NCBI GenBank assembly: GCA_043812795.1
Contig: JBDRLU010000054.1
Span: 1-55,980, forward strand
DNA: 55,980 nt
Reading direction: 5' to 3'
From: JBDRLU01 sp043812795
GTDB lineage: Bacteria; Chloroflexota; Dehalococcoidia; Dehalococcoidales; UBA2162
In this document: piece by piece, positions 39,502-48,070 of the stretch
Layout: every line of letters starts with the position of its first letter
Position numbering within the stretch: position 1 is the first letter of the stretch
Made by a program: the position numbers and the translations under genes
The notes under the pieces: model-generated
The model's input: only the letters and a program-made list of their open reading frames with translations
Told to the model about the DNA's origin: nothing
Database searches by the model: none

Positions 39502-40302
39502 TCAGTGTTTCAGCGTAATTAAAATAACTTTTCGGGATTTGTTGCCAAGTCGGGGTAGAGTAGATGCTTTGTCTAAAAGGGCAGCTGCTTTCTCCAGCAG
39601 ATTAGGGCTGGCTCTTATTACTAGCTCGTCCTCTATCGTTTTCGTTTCCGGCATTCCGCCCAGTCTGTTCATAATATCGTCCATTGGCATGGCTGCAGCA
39701 AGAATAAGAGTCAGCACCGTGCCTTCTTTCCAGGAGCCAATCATCTGGATAACGCGCGCCTTGAGCTCGATTTCTATTCGGTCAATGAATCTCACCAACC
39801 GGTTAGTTTCAACCGGTGGAGGCATTATTAACTGTACTTCCTCGAATAGGTTACCGGGACCTGTCGTGTTTTTACTGCCAAACCGCTCTTCATACTCCGA
39901 ACGAGCTTTGGGTGTGATACTGCGGCTAATCACTATTTCGCCCCGGGAAACTTGCCGAATGGCGTCAGTAAGCTCCTCACGTTTGATATCCTTGAGCAGG
40001 TAGCCGACGGCGCCGGCGTCCATTGCTCGGGTTAGGTATTCATCGTATAGGGTCAACAAGATAATGTTACAGCTAGCGTGCTTTTGCTTCATCTGACGGG
40101 TGAGTTCAATGCCATCGATACCGGGCATCTTAATATCCATCAAGACTACATCCGGTGAAAGCTCCTCCACCCGGGCCAGGGCTTCTTCCCCATTGGCGCC
40201 TTCGCCTACGATTTCAATACCTTTTTCCCGCCGCAACATGGTGCGCAGGCCATCACGCACTACTTGATGGTCGTCAACTAAAAGGACCCGGATGTTTTTC
40301 AT
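39502..40302 (-). CDS. Response regulator with REC domain and unfamiliar C-terminal output domain
   Basis: About 266 residues from the ATG at 40302 (GGAG six bases upstream); the frame opens at 40356. Residues 1-120 are a REC domain with D56 in VLMDIKMP, closely resembling the REC domain of the next regulator (40465-41112). After a linker, about 145-266 form a mixed alpha/beta region (LFEEVQLIMPPP..., GSWKEGTVLTLILAAA..., ending RKVILITL) with no helix-turn-helix, GGDEF, EAL or HD signature. I recall similar tails in Dehalococcoides regulators, but no assigned function. The Pro-rich start followed by a helix, then repeated strand-helix units, suggests a ligand- or protein-binding output. Confidence 0.75.
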   Translation of the reverse strand: MKNIRVLLVDDHQVVRDGLRTMLRREKGIEIVGEGANGEEALARVEELSPDVVLMDIKMPGIDGIELTRQMKQKHASCNIILLTLYDEYLTRAMDAGAVGYLLKDIKREELTDAIRQVSRGEIVISRSITPKARSEYEERFGSKNTTGPGNLFEEVQLIMPPPVETNRLVRFIDRIEIELKARVIQMIGSWKEGTVLTLILAAAMPMDDIMNRLGGMPETKTIEDELVIRASPNLLEKAAALLDKASTLPRLGNKSRKVILITLKH

Positions 40303-40464
40303 CATCCTCTCCGTGCTTTCCAAGGTCTCACAACTAGAAATGGACATGCTCCCCACCGGCTATTCTACTTGGCTGAAATCAAAGCGCGGAAGTGGCGAAA
40401 GGATAAAAATGATAATACCAAAGGGTCAGTTTTAAAAGGGCAATCTGTTGGGTAAAGGGGAAAT

Positions 40465-41112
40465 TTATTCCGGAACTGGGCCGCCGGATTTAATCAGACC
40501 TCTTTTGTAAGCCTCCGAGACTGCTTCAGAACGATTATGCACGCCCAGCTTCTCGAAAAGAAGGTGGACGGCTCGCTTAACCGAAGCCTCACTTAAAAAA
40601 AGCTGCTGGGCAATTTCCCGGGTAGTCACGCCGCCGGCAATAAGTTTAAGGATGGCGGCTTCCCGCTCGGAAAGGTCGGTCTTTTTGCCTTCGGTACCGG
40701 CCAGCTCGGCCAGCCGTTCCGGAGTGAGCGATAGGTTAAGCGGAGAGCGCCCCTCGTGTACCGACCGGATAGCCTTAACTAATTCATCACGCTTGATATC
40801 CTTCAGTAAATAACCGGCGGCTCCCGCTTCGATAGCCTGGGTCAGATATTCGTCATATAAGGTCAACATGATAACGTTACAGGTAGGATGCTTCTCCTTC
40901 ACTTGGCGGGTAAGCGCAATGCCATCGACCCCCGGCATTTTAATATCCATCAGTACAATCTCTGGAGAAAGTGACTCAACCTGAGTAAGCGCGTCCTTAG
41001 CATCAGCGGCTTCACCAACTACGGTGAAATCAGGTTCAAGCTCCAGCATGCGACGTAATCCCTCGCGCACTACTTGATGGTCATCAGCAATAAGTATCCG
41101 AATGTTTCCCAT
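40465..41112 (-). CDS. NarL/LuxR-family response regulator
   Basis: 215 residues. REC domain with D10/D11, phospho-acceptor D56 in VLMDIKMPGVDG and the conserved Lys in YLLKDIKRDEL. A LuxR-type helix-turn-helix lies at about 143-205 (LSEREAAILKLIAGGVTTREIAQQLFLSEASVKRAVHLLFEKLG). The start codon overlaps the kinase stop (TAATG), so the two are translationally coupled and are a cognate pair. The neighbouring non-HTH regulator shares its REC domain and may receive phosphate from the same kinase. Confidence 0.92.
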   Translation of the reverse strand: MGNIRILIADDHQVVREGLRRMLELEPDFTVVGEAADAKDALTQVESLSPEIVLMDIKMPGVDGIALTRQVKEKHPTCNVIMLTLYDEYLTQAIEAGAAGYLLKDIKRDELVKAIRSVHEGRSPLNLSLTPERLAELAGTEGKKTDLSEREAAILKLIAGGVTTREIAQQLFLSEASVKRAVHLLFEKLGVHNRSEAVSEAYKRGLIKSGGPVPE

Positions 41113-43214
41113 TATCTTGCCTCACTCTGAGGCTGGGTAGGCAAACTTAAGATAATAGCGGTACCAATAGCTTTCCCCGTCCTTATCTTGAAATCCCCTC
41201 CCAGCATCTCGGCTCTTTGTTTCATACCCAGCAAACCGACGTGTCCTCCTGATACCGCCCCGTCAATGGTATGAGACAGGTCGAAACCTTTGCCGTTGTC
41301 ACGGACTTCAACGGAAAACTTATCAGGTTGGAACTGAAGTCGGAGGTTTACTTTAGTGGCATTGGCATGCTTTCTGATGTTGTTAAACGCCTCCTGGACA
41401 ACACGATAAACGGCTATTTCCACACTTGGCGTCAGGCGGACCGGCGTCCCTATCTGACTGAATTTGCACTCGATGCCATCAACCTTCAATTCTTCCAGAC
41501 TCTGCCGTAGGGCGTGTGTCAAGCCTAATTCATCCAGAGCCGGTGGCCGCAGGCCAATCACCACGCGGCGTAGTTCTTTCAGGCTCTTATTAATGGTGCT
41601 CTCCATCTCCAGCAGTTCACTCCGGGCCTTCCCATCACCGTTCCCGTTGCCATGTTTAGTATGTCCATTACCTTCGCCAAAAAGTATTTCGTTACAGGTC
41701 TGAGCCCGATAGGAGGCACCCACTAACCATTGGGCCACACTGTCATGGAGGTCGGCTGAGATTCGCTTGCGTTCTTCCTCCTGGGCCAGAACTGCCTGTG
41801 TTAGCAATTGCTCGACGCGGCGCTGTTGATTCTGCAGACTATCCAGCATGCGAGCGTTCTCCACAACAATCGCGGCCTCGTTAGCCATTGTCATCAGTAA
41901 ATCGGTCTCTTCATTGGAATAGGAGGTATGCGATTGTTTTTTACCCAGGGCCAGGATGCCAATCAGCCTGCCTTTGCTTCGAACCGGACAGAGCAGGTCA
42001 ACCGCCGTGTCAAAGATGGTCCTTTCTGCTTCCCACAGGCCTTTAAGTTGAGGCACAATATCGAGAGTTTCTCTCTTTATCACCTTGCCCTCATTAGTCA
42101 GCCAGATTACAATAGGACTATCATTGACCAGTCTCAAGCTATCCATGGGGTTTTCGCCGGGTGCTTGCTGGGCAAAGCGCACAACAAAATCGTTACTGTC
42201 ATTCTCAGGGAAGAGGAGAGCGGCTTTTCCGGCGTGCATGGCAGTAACTAGCGGGTCGAGCATACTCTGGGCCAGTTCCCCCAGGTCAAGCACATTGCTA
42301 ATTTTGCCCGAAAAATTGAGCTGCATCTGGCGGTAATCGTAGGTCTCACGATAAAAAAGACGGTCAATCGACCTTTGTATCAGGTCTCTTGTCGGATTCA
42401 ACAAAAGGGTGACAGAAAGAGCAAATCCAGCCGCCAGTGCGATGCTGGTGTATCCCCCCCAGCCACCCAGGAACATTTGCACGATAATGAGAAGTAGGGC
42501 GTAGATGACAGTAAGTAAAATTGTCAGGCTTGAATAAACCAGACCTTTTCTGATGACTAACCTGATGTCAAGTAAACGGTATTTCCTGATAGCATAAGCA
42601 ATGATGAGTGCATTGCCCAGATTACCGATATGGTCGAGAGGAAAACCAGCTACTGCCGGTATCAAGTTAGTATAGGCAAAGACCATCATGACACTCCACC
42701 CGGCTATCAAGTACATGGTTCGGTTACGCTCTACCGGGTCCAGTGACCCGCGGTACTTGCGTACCAGCAAGTAAAGTCCGCCAAAAACGAAAACGAGGCA
42801 GACCGCACCGATAAAATAGAGGGCGTTCCCCAGGCTGTGGTAAAGCACGCCGTCAACCACATAGGCATACTGGACGATGTAGCCTTTAAACAAAAGGACT
42901 GTCATCACGGCCAGATAACCATAGCCAAGATAGACGCCTATTCCGGCGGGCTTATTGATGTAGGCACGGAGAAAATGATAGTAGGTAATCAGAGTACCGA
43001 TTAAAGCGGCAGTGAGAATTTCATTCCAGAACAATGCCTGTCGCGGGAAGGCATTAAGGTGCAGCATGAAAGAGGTAAAACCCCAGAAACCGGCCACGAT
43101 AAGATGGTAGGCAAATAACCGGTTAAGCCGGTTCCTCGCCGATTGGAGTGTCACTATCAGCAGGGCAACATAGGCTAAGGAATTAAGGAGCGGTATTAAA
43201 GCCCAGACCGTCAT
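41112..43214 (-). CDS. Membrane sensor kinase: 7TM-type N-terminus, GAF, HisKA_3
   Basis: 700 residues. Residues 1-280 contain about eight hydrophobic segments in the manner of 7TM histidine-kinase sensor modules. A GAF domain follows (about 305-475). HisKA_3 has the phosphorylated His in RISADLHDSVAQWL (about residue 490). The ATPase region has AFNNIRKHA and DNGKGFDL, ending at TAIILSLP. A Gly/Asn/His-rich insert (FGEGNGHTKHGNGNGDGKAR) sits between the two dimerisation helices, which is unusual. The start follows a run of nine C on the plus strand (a G-run on the message) that acts as Shine-Dalgarno. It heads a three-gene operon with two regulators. Confidence 0.9.
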   Translation of the reverse strand: MTVWALIPLLNSLAYVALLIVTLQSARNRLNRLFAYHLIVAGFWGFTSFMLHLNAFPRQALFWNEILTAALIGTLITYYHFLRAYINKPAGIGVYLGYGYLAVMTVLLFKGYIVQYAYVVDGVLYHSLGNALYFIGAVCLVFVFGGLYLLVRKYRGSLDPVERNRTMYLIAGWSVMMVFAYTNLIPAVAGFPLDHIGNLGNALIIAYAIRKYRLLDIRLVIRKGLVYSSLTILLTVIYALLLIIVQMFLGGWGGYTSIALAAGFALSVTLLLNPTRDLIQRSIDRLFYRETYDYRQMQLNFSGKISNVLDLGELAQSMLDPLVTAMHAGKAALLFPENDSNDFVVRFAQQAPGENPMDSLRLVNDSPIVIWLTNEGKVIKRETLDIVPQLKGLWEAERTIFDTAVDLLCPVRSKGRLIGILALGKKQSHTSYSNEETDLLMTMANEAAIVVENARMLDSLQNQQRRVEQLLTQAVLAQEEERKRISADLHDSVAQWLVGASYRAQTCNEILFGEGNGHTKHGNGNGDGKARSELLEMESTINKSLKELRRVVIGLRPPALDELGLTHALRQSLEELKVDGIECKFSQIGTPVRLTPSVEIAVYRVVQEAFNNIRKHANATKVNLRLQFQPDKFSVEVRDNGKGFDLSHTIDGAVSGGHVGLLGMKQRAEMLGGDFKIRTGKAIGTAIILSLPTQPQSEAR

Positions 43215-43251
43215 TATAACCCCCCCCCGGACTAAGGTATCATCACCGCCA

Positions 43252-43280
43252 ATTATGCCTCAGGACTTCAGCCTTGTCAA
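43252..43280 (-). promoter_or_regulatory. Predicted promoter of the kinase and two regulators
   Basis: Minus strand: perfect TTGACA (43275-43280), a 17-base spacer and CATAAT (43252-43257), 38 bases before the kinase ATG. Confidence 0.65.
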
Positions 43281-43313
43281 GATTGGAGAAGATGAAAATC
43301 ATCAAACATAAAA

Positions 43314-43343
43314 GAAACGGGTAACCATTCGGTTACCCGTTTC
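43314..43343 (-). terminator. Intrinsic terminator after the GH3-like gene
   Basis: GAAACGGGTAACC, loop of four, GGTTACCCGTTTC, a perfect 13-bp stem. On the minus strand it is followed by TTTTATG. The gene ends at 43372. Confidence 0.85.
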
Positions 43344-43371
43344 TAGACGAATGGCTCACATGATGAAGGGC

Positions 43372-44994
43372 TTACACTCTTATCTGTTTTTCTATCTCCT
43401 GAGCTGTCTTATCGGCATTAACCAGATAATCAACCGCCTCGGGAGAGGGGTTGATATGAGGAGGTTTGAGTTGAGAAAGGTCGGCACCGGCGGCGCGTTG
43501 TCTTTCCCCATAGAGCCGAAAGGCATCAGGCGGTAATAGAGTTGTCTCAAGAGCTCTTAAGCCGGTAAATGACTCAAGTTCGGCATAAGGTGTGTCCAGC
43601 TTCTTTAGCTCGTTATGGATGGAATTTGCCACCTGCTCCGGACTCACCCCGTTCTGCTTCAACTCAATATACAAGTGTAATGCTGGTTTCCCTTTTGTTT
43701 CTTTACAGGCTACCCAATTTTGGTAAGCTAGTCCCGTGTTTTCAATCGCCTGCCAGATGACCTTCTCGGACAACCGCGTGAAGCCGGCGATATCAATCTG
43801 GTCATCCACGCGAGTGAGAAAGACCATTTGCGGTATGTCAATACCCAGTTGTTCGTTACGTAGCGAGGTTATTTTAACCAGATGCCCCAGCCGATAGCGC
43901 ACAAAGGGGCCACCCTGGAAACTGGTAATGACCAGCTCATAATTTCCCGGTTTTAGTTCATCAAGCAGGAGGGTCGAAGGTTGATACGCTGGGTTTTCTC
44001 GAGACCGCATACTATCTTCTTCGGTAATGAACTCAAAGAAATTGAGGTGTGGGACAAAAGTCATTCCCTGCCGGTCCCAGGTTTGTGTTGCCAGCAGGAC
44101 CGCCTCGGTACAGCCATGGAATTCGAGTGGTTCCCGGCCCCATATCTCCCTTATCTTTTCCCGGTAAATTGAGCTATCGATGCCAAAGGTAATCAGACAC
44201 TTAAGCGACCATAAATCTCTGGGTAATAGAGGACGATGGGCCATTTTGCTTTTCATCAATCCTTTCATCACTCTAGGTAATGCTTTAGGAGTCTTGAGCA
44301 TACCTTTGGCGCCGCTATTATGACTTTTCTGGCCGAAACGGTCACCGATGGCTACGGCCACACTGGATAGGGCGAAACACGCGTCCAGTCCGTCGGAGAG
44401 AGCCATTTTAAAGCCATGATTCATTCTGTCTTCAAAAGACATGTGTTCGGCGTCGTCTACTGCCGGTAAAAAATTAAAGAGCTTATAAGGGAATACACGG
44501 GTCATGGTACCGGTGGCATAGGGTGGCGGAGCCATGGCGTATAGAATCCGGTCATGTTCTTTCAGGGCAATTTCCTTCCTTTGCGAACAACCGGCAAAGA
44601 GGAAGAGAGCGAATAATAACGGTTCAATCTGCTTGAGCTGCTCTTGAGTCACCGGAACCCAGCGGTAATCGTACTCTCCGGATTTACCCGAAGTGTATTG
44701 CCATAGCGCTGGTTTTCGTGGTAATGCATTTTCACGTTTATTAAGGAAATAAGGAGCATAGTCATCATAAACAGTGAGGGGAACCTTGCGCCGGAATTCG
44801 TCGGTATTGTGAGGATTAGTCCCGTTTAGGAGATAGCGCCCTAGCTCGCATTTTTTAAGCAGTTCAAGCTGCTCAAGAAGAAGACGATGTTGAATAGCCA
44901 TAACTTCTTCGATATCTAAGTCAATAAACCCACAGCATTTCTGCCATAGTTCTTCAGTTTTACCCTGTCTGAGTAATGTCGCTATTTCCGGCAT
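43372..44994 (-). CDS. GH3-family acyl-adenylating enzyme
   Basis: 540 residues. The GH3 family (plant auxin-conjugating enzymes and bacterial relatives) belongs to the ANL adenylating superfamily. An ATP-loop-like segment TSGKSGEYDYRWVP lies near residue 100, with the core patterns LWSLKCLITFGIDSS, REIWGREPLEFHGCTEA and GPFVRYRLGHLVKI, and the hinge region FLTRVDDQIDIAGFTRLSEKVIWQA. It activates a carboxylic acid as acyl-AMP and passes it to an amine or thiol acceptor; the substrate is unknown. AAGGAGG within the upstream gene and a TAATG junction couple its translation to the ICMT-like gene. Confidence 0.8.
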   Translation of the reverse strand: MPEIATLLRQGKTEELWQKCCGFIDLDIEEVMAIQHRLLLEQLELLKKCELGRYLLNGTNPHNTDEFRRKVPLTVYDDYAPYFLNKRENALPRKPALWQYTSGKSGEYDYRWVPVTQEQLKQIEPLLFALFLFAGCSQRKEIALKEHDRILYAMAPPPYATGTMTRVFPYKLFNFLPAVDDAEHMSFEDRMNHGFKMALSDGLDACFALSSVAVAIGDRFGQKSHNSGAKGMLKTPKALPRVMKGLMKSKMAHRPLLPRDLWSLKCLITFGIDSSIYREKIREIWGREPLEFHGCTEAVLLATQTWDRQGMTFVPHLNFFEFITEEDSMRSRENPAYQPSTLLLDELKPGNYELVITSFQGGPFVRYRLGHLVKITSLRNEQLGIDIPQMVFLTRVDDQIDIAGFTRLSEKVIWQAIENTGLAYQNWVACKETKGKPALHLYIELKQNGVSPEQVANSIHNELKKLDTPYAELESFTGLRALETTLLPPDAFRLYGERQRAAGADLSQLKPPHINPSPEAVDYLVNADKTAQEIEKQIRV

Positions 44995-45593
44995 TACTGC
45001 CTCCTTTCTACCAGGTCTACATATTTGGATTGGCTTTTTAATGAAGTGATGAAAGCATGCAGGCTTTGTCGAGTGGGTACTAACATCGGCGTTTCACGTT
45101 GATAATTGGTGTATTCAGCAAACATCCGGACGAAGAAAAACCTGTCCTGGAGAATAACCAGAGCTATATCTAAGACAATGAATATCGGCGTAGCCACGAA
45201 TAACAACCGGGACTGAGTAACTAAGATGAGAGAGACCAGGGTAAGGCTCAACCAGTGGACGCCGGGGTGCCGCACCAGAGCGTACATGCCCGTTCTCACC
45301 AGCTTATCGCTGACTCCAGTGCTCAGGTATGTTTTGTACAGGGGAAGGTTGACGAATAAAGAATAAAATAGTAAAAAAGCCGACACAGCGAATAAAATCC
45401 AGCCTAACCAAACTGACCATACCGGCAGGGGTATTTTTTCAGGGCTAAGGCTTACGATAACCACGGCATAGATAAGCAACCCGCTGCCAAAAATCCACGT
45501 CAGTGGTTTGGCGGCCGGTGTTTTCCTCAAGGCAAAAAAGTCAAAAAAGTGGAGCACCACGAAACTAAGGCAACCAATAGCTATATAGGGCAT
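44994..45593 (-). CDS. Membrane protein of the isoprenylcysteine/phospholipid methyltransferase type
   Basis: 199 residues with five or six hydrophobic segments. The C-terminal half has the ICMT-like pattern: LVRTGMYALVRHPGVHWL near residue 100, then, after two helices, a conserved acidic/aromatic segment (RMFAEYTNYQRETPMLVPTRQ). In ICMT and related enzymes these regions bind SAM and the lipid substrate. The usual Glu of the E(E)..L...FG..Y motif is replaced by QDRFFFVRMF, so activity is uncertain. It overlaps the GH3-like gene by one base. A joint role in activating and methylating a lipid-like acid is possible but speculative. Confidence 0.65.
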   Translation of the reverse strand: MPYIAIGCLSFVVLHFFDFFALRKTPAAKPLTWIFGSGLLIYAVVIVSLSPEKIPLPVWSVWLGWILFAVSAFLLFYSLFVNLPLYKTYLSTGVSDKLVRTGMYALVRHPGVHWLSLTLVSLILVTQSRLLFVATPIFIVLDIALVILQDRFFFVRMFAEYTNYQRETPMLVPTRQSLHAFITSLKSQSKYVDLVERRQ

Positions 45594-45722
45594 AACATAG
45601 TCCCCCGAATAACTATGGCAGTTTCTATTGATGCTTAGAAGATGTTGTGTTCTAGAACAGAGTTCTATTACGAGGACAATGAGAAGAAAATTGAGGATTA
45701 AATGAGGTTAACCGAAGCTTAA

Positions 45723-46049
45723 TTAGCGGTTCTTTGCTTTAGTGGCAGCACTACCCAGGGCTTGCAGTTTTTGGTTTAATTCGTCAAAAGTCTTATCTTC
45801 CGGCTGTTTACCCAATTCTAATCCATAACTGATGAAGAATTCGAGAAAGCTACGTAAAAGGTCTCTCGTTCCCTGCTGGAACTGCTTGAATTCTTCTTTT
45901 GTAACTTGGTTATTTTGATTCGCTGAGTCTTCCTGTAGACAGTTATCAAGCAGAAATCTCAGAAAGTCACCACGGTTCATTTCACCGCGATTTTCGTCTA
46001 TTTTATTTAACAAGTCGGTATCAACAATTAACAATCTTTTATCAGACAT
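45723..46049 (-). CDS. Small protein with ribbon-helix-helix-like N-terminus
   Basis: 108 residues with GGAGGGGGG before the ATG. Residues 1-38 (KRLLIVDTDLLNKIDENRGEMNRGDFLRFLLDNCL) fit a short strand followed by two helices, as in RHH DNA-binding proteins. The rest is an amphipathic helix (about 50-78) and a charged tail. It is encoded 56 bases after the winged-helix gene, probably in one operon. I see no toxin partner. Role unknown; a regulator is the most likely guess. Confidence 0.55.
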   Translation of the reverse strand: MSDKRLLIVDTDLLNKIDENRGEMNRGDFLRFLLDNCLQEDSANQNNQVTKEEFKQFQQGTRDLLRSFLEFFISYGLELGKQPEDKTFDELNQKLQALGSAATKAKNR

Positions 46050-46105
46050 GCAAGCCCCCCTCCTTAGTTTTTATATTGGTAACGGGGTCGGACAGAAATT
46101 GTTAC

Positions 46106-46384
46106 TCAACTATCATCTTTATCCCAGCCGAGGATTTCAATGACAGCTTCGATGTTTTTAAGCAGTTTCAGGCCACTGTCGGTAACCTGATAAGTTACAC
46201 ATGGGTTGCCTACATGCATTTTTGCGATTAGTCCATGACCTAATAGAAAACCAAGGTACTTCTGTATCTGGGTATAGCTCATATTGGTGTTATACATAAT
46301 CTCAGTCTTCCCGGCACCATCCTCCCCTACGCGCAACATATCAGCGATAATTTCGATATTAGACCGTCTGTGGTTTATCTTCAC
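46106..46384 (-). CDS. Winged-helix transcriptional regulator (archaeal HTH_45 type)
   Basis: 92 residues, a single winged helix-turn-helix: RSNIEIIADMLRVGEDGAGKTEIMYNTNMSYTQIQKYLGFLLGHGLI, then a wing and a C-terminal helix. The pattern is that of the small HTH_45 regulators common in archaea and found in Dehalococcoidia. GGAG is five bases before the ATG. Its promoter contains a 12-base palindrome over the -10 box, suggesting autorepression. It lies divergent from the pilus cluster, about 300 bases away, and might regulate it. Confidence 0.75.
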   Translation of the reverse strand: MKINHRRSNIEIIADMLRVGEDGAGKTEIMYNTNMSYTQIQKYLGFLLGHGLIAKMHVGNPCVTYQVTDSGLKLLKNIEAVIEILGWDKDDS

Positions 46385-46444
46385 TCCTGCACCCCCTCGC
46401 TTGGCAAGCAGAACAGCGGGCCATCACTTTAGAATGATAATCCG

Positions 46445-46473
46445 ATAATATTATCTCTTTGGCTCGTTGTCAA
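46445..46473 (-). promoter_or_regulatory. Promoter of the winged-helix gene with overlapping palindrome
   Basis: Minus strand: perfect TTGACA (46468-46473), a 17-base spacer and TATTAT (46445-46450). The -10 box lies inside the perfect palindrome GATAATATTATC (46444-46455), a good position for a repressor. Confidence 0.65.
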
Positions 46474-46577
46474 GGATGAACTTTAAACAAAAATTATCCA
46501 AAAATGAGCTACTTGGCTCACCCGAATGAGGTAATGCCTGTGGAGGAGGTTTCAATAAGAACCACCCGTTGGCGGGA

Positions 46578-46606
46578 TTGCTGAAGCGGTAAACGTGCTG
46601 TATAAT
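46578..46606 (+). promoter_or_regulatory. Predicted promoter of the pilus cluster
   Basis: TTGCTG (46578-46583), a 17-base spacer and perfect TATAAT (46601-46606), 76 bases before the first ATG at 46682. The rest of 46385-46681 holds no gene. Confidence 0.6.
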
Positions 46607-46681
46607 AGCTTCAGGCTGGGGTGGGACTTTACCATCCGGAAAATCAGAAATGCAATAATGTAGTAAGGTAGGACATTTCAA

Positions 46682-47995
46682 ATGTTACAGCAGCGTATTC
46701 AACTGCCCACGTTTCAGCGGTTGATACAGCGGTTCCAGCACTTCCGAAAAGCAAAAGTGAAGACAGAGACGGAGCCAGTGATACAGGAAGAGCCGGCTCC
46801 GGTAGCGCCGTCCCAAACTCCGCCGGAGAATTTTCCGGCTTCGCTTCGCCCTTTAGTGAGGACTGCCATTGCCGATGCGGAGCAGATTGCCGCCGGTATT
46901 ACACAAGAAGCACAGACTAAAGCGGAGGCTGAAGCATCTAAAATCGTTGCTCAGGCTAACTCCGAAGCCAGGGAAATTGTGGTCAAAGCTGAAATGGACG
47001 CACGCAGAGAGGCAGAAAGAATTCTCTCCGAAGCCGCCAAAAAAGCCAAACTTACCGAGGTTGAGACAAAACAAAAAGCCTTGCATTTCCTCATTACTGC
47101 CAGTCAGGAGATAGAGAAGGAGATTAAGCAGGAATATGAAGAGGCTTTCTCACGCTTATCGGCTCATGTACAGGCGATGATAAAAGAGGGACAAAATATC
47201 GAGGAAGAGTTTAAAAACCGCATCGACCGGTTATGGGAGAACAAGAGTCTGGAGCTTAAAGAGTATAGCACTGCTTTGCTCAATAGTGGCTCAGAAGAAG
47301 TCGTTCCATCTCCCGAGACATCACCGCCGGCAGGGAATGGTGTTGAAGACGCGCCGTTAGACCAAGAGAGAATAGAAGAACCAATTGAGCCCCGAAAAGA
47401 GGTTATTGAGAAAAAAACAGTGGTTCCTCCCCCGTCAGCGAAAGCTGCAGCCAACGTAGTTATAGAACAGAGTAAACCACTTCAAGAGCCGATAATAATG
47501 GAAGAGCAAGCAGAGAATACGGACCAGAAGAAAGAGCCACCGTTACCAGTCACCCAACCTCCCCAGAAAGCGGCTATTCCGGCTGAAGTCGTTGAAACAA
47601 CTGCCGAAGAGCTTCCGTCCGAGCAAGAGAGTGCGGCTGAACTGGAGGCCAGTCTGTCTTCAATGGATGGTGAGGCTCTCTACAACAGTGAAGTGGAACT
47701 GGTTATCCCGCCAGTGGCGCTGGAATTAGTCTCCAGCTTTTATAACTATCTGCAAACAATACCCGAGCTAAGGATTCTTTATACTCGGGGCTCCTGGGAC
47801 CAGGGTACGACTATTGCTATTGTGCCCGAGAAGCCGATGCCTCTGATTGGTATCATTACCAAAGCCTCTAAGGTGGTGGCTATTCCACAACCGACGGATA
47901 AAGATGTACAGCTAGCCGGGAAGGCTGGTGCATTGAAAGGCGACACCAAAAGGACAACGAAGATGAGAGTTCTCTTAAGGGCGCCATCCCGCTAA
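46682..47995 (+). CDS. Coiled-coil protein at the head of the pilus cluster, unknown family
   Basis: 437 residues without signal peptide or membrane helix. Residues 55-190 are a long Ala/Glu/Lys-rich coiled coil (IADAEQIAAGITQEAQTKAE...), like V-ATPase subunit E/H or F-type subunit b stalks. About 200-335 are a Pro/Glu-rich disordered linker. About 340-437 form a compact C-terminal domain (VALELVSSFYNYLQTIPELRILYTRG...PLIGIITKASKVVAI). That last domain is the part most likely to have relatives in pilus or polar-localisation proteins. I do not recognise a family. Position directly before pilB suggests a scaffold role in pilus assembly. Confidence 0.7.
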   Translation: MLQQRIQLPTFQRLIQRFQHFRKAKVKTETEPVIQEEPAPVAPSQTPPENFPASLRPLVRTAIADAEQIAAGITQEAQTKAEAEASKIVAQANSEAREIVVKAEMDARREAERILSEAAKKAKLTEVETKQKALHFLITASQEIEKEIKQEYEEAFSRLSAHVQAMIKEGQNIEEEFKNRIDRLWENKSLELKEYSTALLNSGSEEVVPSPETSPPAGNGVEDAPLDQERIEEPIEPRKEVIEKKTVVPPPSAKAAANVVIEQSKPLQEPIIMEEQAENTDQKKEPPLPVTQPPQKAAIPAEVVETTAEELPSEQESAAELEASLSSMDGEALYNSEVELVIPPVALELVSSFYNYLQTIPELRILYTRGSWDQGTTIAIVPEKPMPLIGIITKASKVVAIPQPTDKDVQLAGKAGALKGDTKRTTKMRVLLRAPSR

Positions 47996-48070
47996 ATTGC
48001 GGAGCCTTTTAACATACTGGTTTCGAAGTGACAAGATGGTAAGTGCTAGATACTGGCGGAAGAGGTGAGA

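Noticed and set aside
43219..43228. Run of nine C as a phase-variation tract
   Set aside because: It lies outside any reading frame and more simply serves as the G-rich ribosome site of the kinase gene.
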